Part shown: positions 53,993 through 64,000 of the stretch, piece after piece
Numbering within the stretch: position 1 is the stretch's first letter
How the letters are laid out: the number at the start of each line of letters is the position of its first letter
From: Bradyrhizobium sp. AUGA SZCCT0176
Lineage (GTDB): Bacteria; Pseudomonadota; Alphaproteobacteria; Rhizobiales; Xanthobacteraceae
DNA: 64,000 bases
NCBI RefSeq assembly: GCF_018130145.1
Contig: NZ_JAFCMB010000001.1
Coordinates: forward strand, 1 to 64,000
Direction: 5' to 3'
Notes under the pieces: model-generated
Told to the model about the DNA's origin: nothing
What the model saw: only the letters and a program-made list of their open reading frames with translations
Database searches by the model: none
Translations under genes and position numbers: made by a program

Positions 53993-56950
53993 TCAGTTCA
54001 GCGCGTCATCCAGCAGCGCCTTGAGCTGCGCCAGATGCTTCGACATCAAACCGGTGGCCGTCGCCGCCGCCGCCGCGCGGCCCGCGTAACGCGGACGCTT
54101 GTTCGGCGCGTGGATCTGGTTCAGCACCCATTCGAGATAGGGCTCGATGAAGTGCCACGCACCCATATTGCGCGGTTCTTCCTGGCACCAGACGACTTCC
54201 GCGTTCTTGAAGCGGGCGAGCTCGTGCACCAGTGCCTTCAGCGGCACCGGATAGAGCTGCTCGACGCGCATCAGGTAGATGTCGTCGATGCCGCGCTTCT
54301 CGCGTTCCTCGTAGAGATCGTAATAGACCTTGCCCGAGCACAGCACGATGCGGCGGATCTTGTCGTCGTCCACCAGCTTGATCTTCTCGTCCGGCAGCAT
54401 CTGCGCGTCATCGTAGAGGATGCGGTGGAACGTGGCGTCCTTGCCGAGCTCGTCGAGCCGCGACACCGCCCGCTTGTGGCGCAGCAACGATTTCGGCGTC
54501 ATCAGGATCAGGGGTTTACGGATTTCGCGATGCAGCTGGCGCCGCAGCACGTGGAAGTAATTCGCCGGCGTGGTGGGATAGACCACCTGCATGTTGTCTT
54601 CGGCGCACATCTGCAGGAAGCGTTCGAGCCGCGCCGAGGAGTGCTCCGGTCCCTGCCCTTCATAGCCATGCGGCAGCAGGCAGACGAGACCCGACATGCG
54701 CAGCCATTTGCGTTCGCCCGAGGAGATGAATTGGTCGAACAGCACCTGCGCCCCGTTGGCGAAGTCGCCGAACTGGGCTTCCCACATCGCGAGCGCATTC
54801 GGCTCGGCCAGTGAATAACCGTACTCGAAGCCAAGCACCGCCTCTTCCGAAAGCAGCGAGTTGATCACCTCGTAATGGCCCTGATCGGGGCTAAGGTGAT
54901 TGAACGGCGTGTAACGGCTCTCGTCTTCCTGATCGATCAGCACCGAATGGCGCTGCGAGAAGGTGCCACGCTCGGAGTCCTGCCCCGACAGCCGGACGTG
55001 CCGGCCTTCCTGCATCAGCGTGCAGAACGCCAGCGCCTCGCCGGTGGCCCAGTCGATGCCGACGCCATTGTCGATCGCCTTGGCGCGATTTTCGAGGAAG
55101 CGCTGGATGGTGCGGTGAACGCGGAAGCCGTCGGGCACCTTGGTGATCTTGCGGCCGATATCCTTCAGGATAGCCGTATCGACGCCGGTAACGCCGCGGC
55201 GCGCATCCTCTTCCTGATCGGCGGACTTGAAGCCGGCCCATTTGCCGTCGAGCCAGTCGGCCTTGTTGGGCTTGTAGCCCGAGCCGGCCTCGAGTTCGGC
55301 ATCGAGCCGCGCACGCCAGTCGGCCTTGGCCTTTTCGACCTCGCCCTCGGTCAACACGCCGTCAGCGATCAGCCGCTTGGAATAGATCTCGACCGTGCCG
55401 GGATGCAACGCGATCTTCTTGTACATCACCGGCTGAGTGAACATCGGCTCGTCGCCTTCGTTATGGCCATGCCTGCGGTAGCAGAACATGTCGATCACGA
55501 CGGGCTTGTGGAATTTCTGCCGGAACTCGATCGCGACCTTGGCCGCGAACACCACGGCTTCCGGATCGTCGCCGTTCACATGGAAGATCGGCGCGTCGAT
55601 CATCTTCGCGACGTCAGACGGATAGGGCGAGGAACGCGAGTAGCGCGGATAGGTGGTGAAGCCGATCTGGTTGTTGACGATGAAGTGCAGCGAACCGCCG
55701 GTGCGGTAGCCCTTCAGGTCGGACAGGCCGAAGCATTCGGCGACCACGCCCTGGCCGGCGAAGGCGGCGTCGCCATGCATCAGCACCGGCAGCACCGAAA
55801 TGCGCATGTCCGGCGGATCGCCGTGCTGGTCCTGCTTGGCGCGCACCTTGCCGAGCACGACGGGATCGACGATTTCCAGATGCGACGGGTTGGCGGTCAG
55901 CGACAGATGGATCCTGTTGTTGTCGAACTCGCGGTCCGACGAGGCGCCGAGATGATATTTGACGTCGCCGGAGCCTTCGACCGCGTCGGGATTGGCGGAG
56001 CCGCCCTTGAATTCATGGAACAGCGCGCGGTGCGGCTTGCCCATCACCTGCGTCAGCACGTTGAGGCGGCCGCGATGCGGCATGCCGAGCACGATCTCCT
56101 TCACGCCGAGATTGCCGCCGCGCTTGATGATCTGCTCCAGCGCCGGGATCAGCGATTCAGCTCCGTCGAGGCCGAAGCGCTTGGTGCCGGTGAATTTGAT
56201 GTCGCAGAATTTCTCAAAGCCTTCGGCTTCGATCAGCTTGTTGAGGATCGCGCGCCGGCCCTCGGGGGTGAAGCTGATTTCCTTGTCCGGGCCTTCGATG
56301 CGTTCCTGGATCCAGGCCTTCTGCGCCGCGTTGCTGATGTGCATGAACTCGACGCCGAGCGTCTGGCAGTAGGTGCGCTCGCAGATCGCAACGATTTCGC
56401 GAAGCGTGCCGTATTCCAGACCGAGCACGTGATCGAGGAAGATCTTGCGGTCGAAATCGGCCTCGGCAAAACCGTAGGTGCGCGGATCAAGCTCCTCGCG
56501 GTCGCGCTGGGCTTCGATGCCGAGCGGATCGAGCTTGGCGTGGAAATGACCGCGCATGCGGTAGGCGCGGATCAGCATCAAGGCGCGCACCGAATCGCGC
56601 GTCGCCTGGTTGATGTCGGCCGACGCCACTTCGGCGCCCTTGGCCTGCGCCTTGGCCGCCAGCTTGGTGCCAACAGCCTTTTCGACCTGCGCCCAGTTGC
56701 CGTCCAGCGCCGAGGTCAGTTCGTCACGCGGCGTCAAAGGCCAGTTGTCGCGGCCCCAGGAGGCGCCCTCGGCGTTCTTCTGGACGTCGGCCGGGGTGTC
56801 TTTCAGGCTCTTGAAGAATTCCTGCCAGTCAGGATCGACCGAAGCGGGGTCCTGCTCGTAGCGGGCATAGAGATCGTCGATGTAGGTGGCGTTGGTGCCC
56901 TGCAAAAAGGAGGAAAGGGCAAATGCGGCATTCGCGTCCTGGCGAGACAT
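53993..56950 (-). CDS. sucA: 2-oxoglutarate dehydrogenase E1
   Basis: A 985-residue ThDP enzyme that decarboxylates 2-oxoglutarate. It starts MSRQDANAAFALSSFLQGTN, followed by IDDLYARYEQDPASVDPDWQEFF, the short E1o N-terminal helix that binds the complex. The ThDP part includes GMPHRGRLNVLTQV and the GDAAFAGQG...NNQIGFTT segment with Mg-binding Asp and Asn. Ends VTATGLMSKHLAQLKALL-like, normal for E1o. Full length with no break. It follows sucD by 136 bases. Confidence 0.97.
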   Translation of the reverse strand: MSRQDANAAFALSSFLQGTNATYIDDLYARYEQDPASVDPDWQEFFKSLKDTPADVQKNAEGASWGRDNWPLTPRDELTSALDGNWAQVEKAVGTKLAAKAQAKGAEVASADINQATRDSVRALMLIRAYRMRGHFHAKLDPLGIEAQRDREELDPRTYGFAEADFDRKIFLDHVLGLEYGTLREIVAICERTYCQTLGVEFMHISNAAQKAWIQERIEGPDKEISFTPEGRRAILNKLIEAEGFEKFCDIKFTGTKRFGLDGAESLIPALEQIIKRGGNLGVKEIVLGMPHRGRLNVLTQVMGKPHRALFHEFKGGSANPDAVEGSGDVKYHLGASSDREFDNNRIHLSLTANPSHLEIVDPVVLGKVRAKQDQHGDPPDMRISVLPVLMHGDAAFAGQGVVAECFGLSDLKGYRTGGSLHFIVNNQIGFTTYPRYSRSSPYPSDVAKMIDAPIFHVNGDDPEAVVFAAKVAIEFRQKFHKPVVIDMFCYRRHGHNEGDEPMFTQPVMYKKIALHPGTVEIYSKRLIADGVLTEGEVEKAKADWRARLDAELEAGSGYKPNKADWLDGKWAGFKSADQEEDARRGVTGVDTAILKDIGRKITKVPDGFRVHRTIQRFLENRAKAIDNGVGIDWATGEALAFCTLMQEGRHVRLSGQDSERGTFSQRHSVLIDQEDESRYTPFNHLSPDQGHYEVINSLLSEEAVLGFEYGYSLAEPNALAMWEAQFGDFANGAQVLFDQFISSGERKWLRMSGLVCLLPHGYEGQGPEHSSARLERFLQMCAEDNMQVVYPTTPANYFHVLRRQLHREIRKPLILMTPKSLLRHKRAVSRLDELGKDATFHRILYDDAQMLPDEKIKLVDDDKIRRIVLCSGKVYYDLYEEREKRGIDDIYLMRVEQLYPVPLKALVHELARFKNAEVVWCQEEPRNMGAWHFIEPYLEWVLNQIHAPNKRPRYAGRAAAAATATGLMSKHLAQLKALLDDALN

Positions 56951-57086
56951 GATGGCGTCCTGGTAATTTTTGGCTTCGCGCGTGGAAAACGGCGCTTTGG
57001 CCGGTCCGGAGGCCCGGACCAGCGAGTTAAAGCACCTCTAACCTATTTAGCGCGAAATTTCCCGCCCAAAAGAACCAAGAATTGAA

Positions 57087-57971
57087 TTAGGGCTTCAATT
57101 TTTCGGCAAGGGTGTGTCCGAGCCGTGCCGGCGACGGAGAGACCGTGATTCCGGCCGATTCCATCGCTGTGGTCTTGGAACCGGCGTCGCCCTTGCCGCC
57201 GGAGATGATCGCGCCGGCATGGCCCATGCGGCGGCCGGGAGGGGCGGTGACGCCAGCGATGAAGCCAACCATCGGCTTGCTGCGGCCCCGCTTGGCCTCG
57301 TCCTTGATGAACTGGGCGGCGTCCTCCTCGGCGGAACCGCCGATTTCACCGATCATGATGATCGAGGTGGTCTTCGGATCGGCCAGGAACATTTCCAGCA
57401 CGTCGATGAATTCGGTGCCCTTGACCGGGTCGCCGCCGATGCCGACCGCCGTGGTCTGGCCGAGGCCTTCCTGGGTGGTCTGGAACACGGCTTCATAGGT
57501 CAGCGTGCCCGAACGGGAGACGATGCCGACACTACCGGGCTTGAAGATGTTGGCCGGCATGATGCCGATCTTGCATTCGCCCGCGGTCATGACACCCGGG
57601 CAGTTCGGTCCGATCAGGCGGGACTTCGACCCCGACAGCGAACGCTTGACGCGGACCATGTCGAGCACCGGAATGCCTTCGGTGATGCAGACGATCAGCG
57701 GGATCTCCGCATCGATCGCCTCGCAGATCGCGTCCGCAGCCCCCGGCGGCGGTACGTAGATCACCGACGCATCGGCGCCGGTCTTCTCACGCGCTTCGGC
57801 AACCGTGTCGAACACCGGCAGGCCCAGATGCGTTGCACCGCCTTTGCCCGGCGAAGTGCCGCCGACCATCTTGGTGCCGTACGCGATCGCCGCCTCGGAA
57901 TGGAAGGTGCCGTTCTTACCGGTAAAACCCTGGCAGATGACTTTGGTATTCTTGTCGATCAGAACGGACAT
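57087..57971 (-). CDS. sucD: Succinyl-CoA synthetase subunit alpha
   Basis: A 294-residue subunit that carries the phosphohistidine. CoA-binding Rossmann part at the N-terminus ([18 protein letters not shown]), phosphohistidine in [16 protein letters not shown] (about residue 245) and the [19 protein letters not shown] segment. 36 bases after a DUF1579 gene that separates it from sucC. Confidence 0.97.
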   Translation of the reverse strand: MSVLIDKNTKVICQGFTGKNGTFHSEAAIAYGTKMVGGTSPGKGGATHLGLPVFDTVAEAREKTGADASVIYVPPPGAADAICEAIDAEIPLIVCITEGIPVLDMVRVKRSLSGSKSRLIGPNCPGVMTAGECKIGIMPANIFKPGSVGIVSRSGTLTYEAVFQTTQEGLGQTTAVGIGGDPVKGTEFIDVLEMFLADPKTTSIIMIGEIGGSAEEDAAQFIKDEAKRGRSKPMVGFIAGVTAPPGRRMGHAGAIISGGKGDAGSKTTAMESAGITVSPSPARLGHTLAEKLKP

Positions 57972-58007
57972 GATGGATGTTACTTCCCTGGGTGATCGGA
58001 GACGGGA

Positions 58008-58484
58008 TCAGTGAATTCGCCGATACGTGCCGGTGAGCACGTCGGCCCATCCTTCCGCATCAGGCGAGAACTGGATTTTCATGGTGTAGTTGTTGTCGTC
58101 GACGACTTCGTAGACGTGACGCGCGTTGCCGCGCAGCGAGCCGCGCACCAGGATCAGCGTCTTGCCGGTCCAGCCGCCGGAGGCCGGCGCCGGGGAGTAG
58201 TATCCAAGCGAATCGTGCCAGAACAGTTTGTAGTGGCGGTCCTCGCGGTCGTAAGTGAACACGCCATGGGTGGCGAAGCTTTCCTTGCCGTCGCGCGTCT
58301 GGACGGCGTCCTGGATCAGATAAAAACCGTTGAGATCCATGCGCGCCTTGACATGCGCGGTCGCCGGGCCGCCCGCGTTCCAGCGCGAGGGATAGACCAT
58401 CTCTTCGCCGCTCCACTCGCCGGCAAACACGGCGAGCTTGCGGTGTTCCTCCAGGGCAGTCGGTGCGGCGAGACGGTCAGCCAT
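58008..58484 (-). CDS. DUF1579-family protein inside the suc operon
   Basis: A 158-residue soluble protein. It starts MADRLAAPTALEEHRKLAVF and has the family pattern AGEWSGEEMVYPSRW and KESFATHGVFTYDREDRHYKLFW, expected to form a lipocalin-like beta barrel. Its start lies only 2 bases after the sucC stop (TAG at 58487-58489), and sucD starts 36 bases after its end, so it is tightly embedded between the two subunit genes. The function of the family is unknown; the context hints at a small-molecule binding role tied to succinyl-CoA metabolism, which is inference. Confidence 0.83.
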   Translation of the reverse strand: MADRLAAPTALEEHRKLAVFAGEWSGEEMVYPSRWNAGGPATAHVKARMDLNGFYLIQDAVQTRDGKESFATHGVFTYDREDRHYKLFWHDSLGYYSPAPASGGWTGKTLILVRGSLRGNARHVYEVVDDNNYTMKIQFSPDAEGWADVLTGTYRRIH

Positions 58485-58486
58485 CG

Positions 58487-59683
58487 CTAGCCTCCCTTGA
58501 CGGCATTCACGATTTTCTGTGCGGCATCGTCGAGATTATCGGCGGGCAGCACGTTGAGGCCGGATTCGCGGATGATCTTCTTGCCGGCGTCGACATTGGT
58601 GCCTTCGAGACGAACCACCAGCGGCACCTTCAGGCCGACTTCCTTGACAGCCGCGACCACGCCCTCGGCGATGATGTCGCATTTCATGATGCCGCCGAAG
58701 ATGTTGACGAGGATGCCCTTCACGTTCGGATCGGCGGTGATGATCTTGAAAGCGGCCGCGACCTTTTCCTTGCTCGCGCCGCCGCCGACGTCGAGGAAGT
58801 TGGCGGGCTCCATGCCATAGAGCTTGATGATGTCCATGGTCGCCATCGCAAGGCCGGCGCCGTTGACCATGCAGCCGATGGTGCCGTCGAGCGTGACGTA
58901 GTTGAGATCGTATTTCGACGCCTCGATTTCCTTGGCGTCCTCTTCGGTCTCGTCGCGCAGGGCCGCGACTTCCGGATGGCGGTACATCGCGTTGTCGTCG
59001 AACGCGACCTTGGCGTCGAGCACGCGCAGGTCGCCCTGCTTGGTGACGACGAGCGGATTGATCTCCAGCATCGCCATGTCCTTGGCGATGAAGGCGGTGT
59101 AGAGCTGCGCGACCAGCTTCTCGGCTTGTTTGGCAAGATCGCCGGTCAGCTTCAGCGCCTTCGCCACCGTGCGGCCGTGATGGCCCATGATGCCGGTGGC
59201 CGGATCGACCGAGAAGGTGATGATCTTCTCAGGGGTGTTGTGCGCGACGTCCTCGATGTTGACGCCGCCTTCGGTCGAGACCACGAACGAGACTTCCGAG
59301 GTTTCGCGGTCGACCAGGATCGAGAGATAGAACTCCTTGTCGATGTCGGAGCCTTCCTCGATGTAGAGGCGGTTGACCTGCTTGCCGTGGGCGCCGGTCT
59401 GGATCGTGACGAGGGTCGCGCCCAGCATCTGCTTGGCGAACTCGTTGACCTCGGCGACCGACTTGGCGATGCGCACGCCGCCCTTGTCGCCCGCGGAAGC
59501 TTCCTTGAACTTGCCCTTGCCGCGGCCGCCGGCGTGGATCTGGCTTTTCACGACCCAGATCGGGCCGGGAAGCGCCTTGGCGGCGGCTTCCGAATCGGCG
59601 GCCTTCAAGACCGGCACGCCGCGCGAAATCGGCACCCCGAATTCATGCAGCAACGCCTTGGCCTGGTATTCATGGATATTCAT
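58487..59683 (-). CDS. sucC: Succinyl-CoA synthetase subunit beta
   Basis: A 398-residue ATP-grasp subunit. It starts [20 protein letters not shown], contains [14 protein letters not shown] and the C-terminal [17 protein letters not shown] and [15 protein letters not shown] signatures. ATG 59683 is the standard start; an in-frame ATG 10 codons upstream lies in the leader. It follows mdh by about 130 bases in the same operon. Confidence 0.97.
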   Translation of the reverse strand: MNIHEYQAKALLHEFGVPISRGVPVLKAADSEAAAKALPGPIWVVKSQIHAGGRGKGKFKEASAGDKGGVRIAKSVAEVNEFAKQMLGATLVTIQTGAHGKQVNRLYIEEGSDIDKEFYLSILVDRETSEVSFVVSTEGGVNIEDVAHNTPEKIITFSVDPATGIMGHHGRTVAKALKLTGDLAKQAEKLVAQLYTAFIAKDMAMLEINPLVVTKQGDLRVLDAKVAFDDNAMYRHPEVAALRDETEEDAKEIEASKYDLNYVTLDGTIGCMVNGAGLAMATMDIIKLYGMEPANFLDVGGGASKEKVAAAFKIITADPNVKGILVNIFGGIMKCDIIAEGVVAAVKEVGLKVPLVVRLEGTNVDAGKKIIRESGLNVLPADNLDDAAQKIVNAVKGG

Positions 59684-59815
59684 CTGGACGCTCCCCAAAC
59701 CTTCATACGGCAAGTTCTACGGCCCGCCGGTATTGGTAGTTGGCATACCATATACCAAGAGAACTGCAAGCCGGAAACGCTTCCGCCCCGTTTCCAGGGC
59801 GAAAGCTGAATAAAA

Positions 59816-60862
<1,047 letters not shown>

Positions 60863-60940
60863 TCAAGTCGCGGCGTGCCCAATTGTAGGCCTCCTGCCGG
60901 ACTTGCCTTGATTTCAATCAGGCATGCCAGTACGCCCACC

Positions 60941-61041
60941 GTCATTCCGGGATGATCCGAAGGATCAGACCCGGAATCTCGAGATTCCCCGGTGCGCAAC
61001 CGCGCACCTGAGGTTCGCACTTCGTGCGTCCCGGATTGACG
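60941..61041. repeat. Palindromic repeat (GTCATTCCGGG...CCCGGATTGAC family), second copy
   Basis: Outer ends GTCATTCCGGGATG and TCCCGGATTGACGG, with GAATCTCGAGATTC and GTGCGCAACCGCGCAC hairpins inside. Same design and partly the same words as 36948-37074. It lies between zapE and mdh. Confidence 0.83.
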
Positions 61042-61054
61042 GCCAGATTGAATC

Positions 61055-62242
61055 CTACGTCTCCACCAGCCCGGTGCTGGAGCCGCTCGCGGCTGAATCC
61101 TTCCGGCCGTGCGGGAGCGCCAGGTAGGATTCGGAACTCATTTCGATCAGCCGCGACGAGGTCCGCTTGAACTCGTTGGCCTCGTTGCCATCGGTTGCCA
61201 GATACAGCGACACCGGATCGGCTTCCGCCGAGGCCATCAGCTTCACGGCATTGTCATAGAGCGTATCGATCAGCGAGATGAAACGCTTGGCGGCGTTGCG
61301 CTCGGGGTAGTCCATGACAGGAATGCGGTCGACGAGAATGGTGTGGTAGTCGTGCGCCAGCCGAAGGTAATCCGACGCAGCCAGCGGCTGCTCGCAGAGT
61401 TCGGCGAACGTAAAGCGGGCGACGCCGTGCGACGAACAGGGCACCCGCAGGATGCGGCCCTTGATTGCGATATCGCGCGCCTTGCAGGGCGCGTTGCCGG
61501 TCATCTTGCGCCAGGCCTTGTCGAGCGCGTCACCGGCGGCGTCATCCGCCGGCACCAGCCACATCTTCACGCCGGCGAGTTTTTCCAGCCGAAAATCCGT
61601 GCGCGCATCGAGCCGCAGCACGTCCATGTGATCGGCTATCTGCGCGATGAAAGGCAAAAACAGCGCGCGGTTCAGGCCGCCCTTGTAGAGGTCGTCGGGC
61701 GCCACGTTCGAGGTCGCCACCACGACGGTGCCGAGTTCGAACAGCTTTGTGAACAGCCGGCCCAGGATCATGGCGTCGGCAATATCGGTGACGTGAAATT
61801 CGTCGAAGCACAGCAGCCACGCCTGATCGAAGATCGCATTCGCGGTCAGTGCGATCACATCGCCGTCGGCGATCTCGCCGCGCGCGATGTCCTGCCGGTA
61901 GCCGTAGATCCGCTCATGCACCTCGGCCATGAATTCGTGGAAATGCGCGCGGCGCTTGTGCTCGATGGCGCTCTGCTGAAAAAACAGATCCATCAGCATG
62001 GTCTTGCCGCGGCCGACCTCGCCATGGACGTAAAGCCCGCGCGGCGGCGGCTCGTCCTTGTCGGCGAACAGCCGGCCGAGCAGGCTTTGCTTGCGCAGCG
62101 GCTTGTAGCTGGACAGCCGGTCTTCCAGCGCCGCAAAGGCGTCGGCAGCGCGGGCCTGCGCCGGGTCGGCCTCGATCGCTCCGGAGGTGACCAGGCCCTG
62201 ATAATGGGCGCGGAACGAGGTGGGTGGGGTGGTCGACAGCAT
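61055..62242 (-). CDS. zapE: Cell division protein ZapE / AFG1-like ATPase
   Basis: A 395-residue P-loop ATPase. Walker A GEVGRGKT (74-81), Walker B LLCFDEFHVTD, and the family segments SYKPLRKQSLLGRLFADK and ATSNVAPDDLYKGGLNRALF. In bacteria ZapE binds FtsZ; mitochondrial AFG1 aids quality control. ATG 62242 chosen (MLSTTPPTSFRAHYQGLV). The frame is open another 54 codons upstream, but that part translates an intergenic repeat (MAGLVPAIHV...), a well-known false extension. Confidence 0.93.
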   Translation of the reverse strand: MLSTTPPTSFRAHYQGLVTSGAIEADPAQARAADAFAALEDRLSSYKPLRKQSLLGRLFADKDEPPPRGLYVHGEVGRGKTMLMDLFFQQSAIEHKRRAHFHEFMAEVHERIYGYRQDIARGEIADGDVIALTANAIFDQAWLLCFDEFHVTDIADAMILGRLFTKLFELGTVVVATSNVAPDDLYKGGLNRALFLPFIAQIADHMDVLRLDARTDFRLEKLAGVKMWLVPADDAAGDALDKAWRKMTGNAPCKARDIAIKGRILRVPCSSHGVARFTFAELCEQPLAASDYLRLAHDYHTILVDRIPVMDYPERNAAKRFISLIDTLYDNAVKLMASAEADPVSLYLATDGNEANEFKRTSSRLIEMSSESYLALPHGRKDSAASGSSTGLVET

Positions 62243-62320
62243 GGCCCACCTTACGGCCCCAAGCGTGCGAAAATTGCAAGCCGTGAATTGGTGGTGGGGG
62301 TATGCCCAAATATATCGACC

Positions 62321-62407
62321 GTCATGCCCGGGCTTGTCCCGGGCATCCACGTCTTGCTGCACAGCCTGTCCAAAGACGTGGATGGCCGGGACAAGCCCGG
62401 CCATGAC
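62321..62407. repeat. Palindromic repeat (GTCATGCCCGGGC...GCCCGGCCATGAC)
   Basis: Left arm 62321-62355 (GTCATGCCCGGGCTTGTCCC...) and right arm 62373-62407 are complementary over about 35 bases with few mismatches; the loop is 17 bases. It is the best-preserved copy of the family also seen in decayed form at 22105-22248, and translates in one frame to the often mis-annotated MAGLVPAIHV peptide. Confidence 0.88.
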
Positions 62408-62425
62408 GAGGAGAGGTTGGAGGCC

Positions 62426-62962
62426 TCACGCGCTCAGCGCGTAGGAATCCTCGACCACATAGGGGCCGCCGCCGGTGGAGGCGCGCGACGAGAACAGCAC
62501 GAAGCGCGAGGCCATGAAGGTGCGGCTCGGGAAATAGCCGCGCACCGACAGATAGTCGGCGACATCCTGGCTCGAGGCGTCGTGCAGCCGCGCCAGCGTC
62601 ACGTGGGGGGTGAATTTGCGTCCCTCGGGATCGAGCCCCATGCGTTGCATCATCCGCTCGAGTTCGGCCTGCAATTCGATCAGCGGCCGGCTCGGTTCGA
62701 CGGATGCCACCACCGCCCGTGGCTTGCGGCCGCCGAAACTTTGCAGTCCCTGCACCTTGACCTCGAACGGTTTGCGGTTGACCCGAAACAACATCGAGGC
62801 GATTTCATTCGCCGACATGCCGTCGATGTCGCCGATGAAACGCAAGGTGACGTGATAATTTTCGGGATCGATCCAGCGTGCGCCCGGAAGGCCGCCACGC
62901 AAATTGGAAAGGGTCTGGCCAATCTCGGCCGGAATTTCCAGTCCAGCAAACAAACGCGGCAT
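62426..62962 (-). CDS. thpR: RNA 2',3'-cyclic phosphodiesterase ThpR
   Basis: A 178-residue 2H phosphoesterase. Both catalytic HxTx motifs are seen: HVTLRF (about 44-49) and HVTLARL (about 125-131). It opens 2',3'-cyclic phosphates on RNA ends and is sometimes called RNA ligase-like LigT. Start ATG 62962 gives MPRLFAGLEIP, the standard family start. It lies between zapE and the arylesterase gene, same direction. Confidence 0.92.
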   Translation of the reverse strand: MPRLFAGLEIPAEIGQTLSNLRGGLPGARWIDPENYHVTLRFIGDIDGMSANEIASMLFRVNRKPFEVKVQGLQSFGGRKPRAVVASVEPSRPLIELQAELERMMQRMGLDPEGRKFTPHVTLARLHDASSQDVADYLSVRGYFPSRTFMASRFVLFSSRASTGGGPYVVEDSYALSA

Positions 62963-63107
62963 CGCTCGACTCCCGATGCTGAAACCCGATGACGAATCAC
63001 CGATCACCAATTTCTACCTGAGTTATATGACCCTGCGAAGCAGCCGGCGCCACTGGACCGGAAAGCTACGGGGAAAACTATCGGTAGGGTTATTCACTGC
63101 TGTATTT

Positions 63108-63761
63108 TCAGCTGCGTTGCGCAGCTATCGCGCCAAGAAATGCCTCGACACTGGGCAGAATATTTTTCACGATGATGTCGACGCCCTCAGCGGTCGGATG
63201 CAATCCGTCCGGCTGGTTAAGCTTGGCCTCAGCGGCGACGCCTTCCAGAAAAAACGGATAGAGCGAAACGCCGAAGGATTTCGAAAGCTCCGGGTAGATC
63301 GCGTTGAAGCGGGCCGCATACTCGCTGCCATAATTCGGCGGCGCCAGCATCCCGCACAGGAGGACGGCGATCTTGCGGGCTTTCAGCCGGGTCAGGATAT
63401 CGGCGAGCGCGGCGCGGGTGACGGCCGGGTCGGTACCGCGCAAGGCGTCATTGGCGCCGAGTTCGAGGATCACGGCCTCGGTTCCCTCCGGCACCGACCA
63501 GTCGAGCCGATCGCGGCCGCCCGAGGTGGTGTCACCGGACACCCCGGCATTGATCATATCGACCTTTATCCCCTTGGCTTCCAACGCCTTTTGCAGGCGG
63601 ACGGGGAACGCCCCGGTCGCCGCCAGGCCATAGCCGGCACTCAGGGAATCGCCGAGCACGACCATCTTGATCGGCTTTACCGGGGGTGTGACCGGGGTCT
63701 GCGCAAGAACCGTCTGTGTCGTCATCAAGGCCATAATCAACACGAGTATGTGCACGAACAT
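63108..63761 (-). CDS. Secreted GDSL arylesterase (TesA-like)
   Basis: A 217-residue SGNH hydrolase. Signal peptide 1-20 (MFVHILVLIMALMTTQTVLA), block I VLGDSLSAGYG with nucleophile S39, block III GAND and block V DGLHP (Asp/His). It should hydrolyse esters in the periplasm, like E. coli TesA. I choose ATG 63761 since it begins the signal peptide and leaves the divergent ABC gene free; longer in-frame starts (63812, 63824) would overlap that gene. GGATAGGT just upstream may be the ribosome site. Confidence 0.92.
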   Translation of the reverse strand: MFVHILVLIMALMTTQTVLAQTPVTPPVKPIKMVVLGDSLSAGYGLAATGAFPVRLQKALEAKGIKVDMINAGVSGDTTSGGRDRLDWSVPEGTEAVILELGANDALRGTDPAVTRAALADILTRLKARKIAVLLCGMLAPPNYGSEYAARFNAIYPELSKSFGVSLYPFFLEGVAAEAKLNQPDGLHPTAEGVDIIVKNILPSVEAFLGAIAAQRS

Positions 63762-63810
63762 ACCTATCCGGCCCTCGACCCCGGCGGCGGAATTGCCATA
63801 TGACCGATCC

Positions 63811-64000
63811 ATGGACAGTCTCATCGAACCCTCTTCACTAACCGGCCTGGAGCCGGACACCATTTCCATTTCCAACGTCAACCTCTCGCTCGGCACGGGC
63901 GCGGCACGCGTTCATATCCTGAAAGATATCAGCCTTCGTGTGGCACCGGGCGAAGCGATCGGCCTGATCGGACCGTCAGGTTCGGGAAAGTCGACCTTGC
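63811..64000 (+). CDS. ABC transporter ATP-binding protein, 5' part (cut by window end)
   Basis: The first 63 residues only: MDSLIEPSSLTGLEPDTISI, then a typical ABC strand (VHILKDISLRVAPGEAIGLIG) and Walker A GPSGSGKST at 54-62. The opposite-strand neighbour is a TesA-like arylesterase; in many proteobacteria that gene is divergent from ybbA, the ATPase partner of the YbbP permease, so this is probably the YbbA-type ATPase. Promoters of both lie in the 50-base gap. Confidence 0.85.
   Translation, partial: MDSLIEPSSLTGLEPDTISISNVNLSLGTGAARVHILKDISLRVAPGEAIGLIGPSGSGKSTL

Noticed and set aside
54875..57085. 736-codon frame antisense to sucA
   Set aside because: It is the complement-frame shadow of a GC-rich, conserved gene; its product has no domain and sucA is complete.
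62243..62404. N-terminal extension of ZapE (MAGLVPAIHV...)
   Set aside because: It translates a palindromic intergenic repeat; ZapE homology starts at 62242.

Overview
The window looks like the chromosome of a GC-rich alphaproteobacterium of the Bradyrhizobium / Rhodopseudomonas group (Nitrobacteraceae). Three things point there. The order of core clusters fits: rplU-rpmA-(GNAT)-(DMT)-obgE, proB-proA-nadD-rsfS-rlmH-envC-ctpA-yibQ-rppH, atpHAGDC without atpI/B/E/F, and mdh-sucCD-sucAB-lpd. Three related intergenic palindrome families recur (inward- or outward-facing CATTCCGG / CATGCCCGGG type). Several small conserved proteins also read as Bradyrhizobium-like. The organism assignment is from memory of the families, not from a search.

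Layout. 1-5.3 kb is a signalling block: the CheA N-terminus, a tandem pair of stand-alone receivers, a Crp/Fnr regulator, a canonical CheY, and a LuxR-type regulator whose N-terminus resembles a histidine-kinase dimerisation domain that has lost its histidine. 5.6-12.2 kb is mixed metabolism: NagZ-like hydrolase, LLM flavin monooxygenase, short GreA-like factor, beta-lactamase-fold hydrolase and a split ThDP decarboxylase. 12.2-14.0 kb is a gene graveyard of remnants, nested inverted repeats and an iterated 10-mer. It leads into a lower-GC MBOAT + SGNH acetyltransferase cassette (14.0-16.4 kb) that ends beside a tRNA-Ser(CGA).

16.8-38.3 kb is mostly housekeeping. It holds an epoxide-hydrolase-like enzyme, a ROK-type kinase whose motifs are circularly permuted, ribosomal proteins L21/L27, ObgE, proline biosynthesis (ProB, ProA), NAD synthesis (NadD), ribosome silencing and 23S rRNA methylation (RsfS, RlmH), cell-wall processing (EnvC-like, CtpA, YibQ) and two tandem RppH-type Nudix hydrolases. 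A sulfatase/ankyrin/Bug-type binding-protein group interrupts the obgE-proB neighbourhood. 38.4-43.6 kb is the F1 ATP synthase operon on the minus strand, with a clear terminator. 44.2-49.7 kb holds RlpA-like, PNPOx-like, PriA, XerC and a DUF4337 membrane protein.

49.8-60.8 kb is a long minus-strand TCA operon: mdh, sucC, a DUF1579 protein, sucD, sucA, sucB, an SDR, lpd and a small membrane protein. Together these make succinyl-CoA from 2-oxoglutarate, convert it to succinate, and oxidise malate. The right end has ZapE/AFG1, ThpR, a secreted GDSL arylesterase and, divergently, the start of its usual ABC-transporter partner.

The strongest candidate for something not properly described is the permuted ROK kinase (17994-19130). 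Next are the histidine-less kinase-like/LuxR fusion, the decayed catabolic locus, and the acetyltransferase cassette with its iterated upstream motif. I see no CRISPR array, phage or intact insertion sequence.
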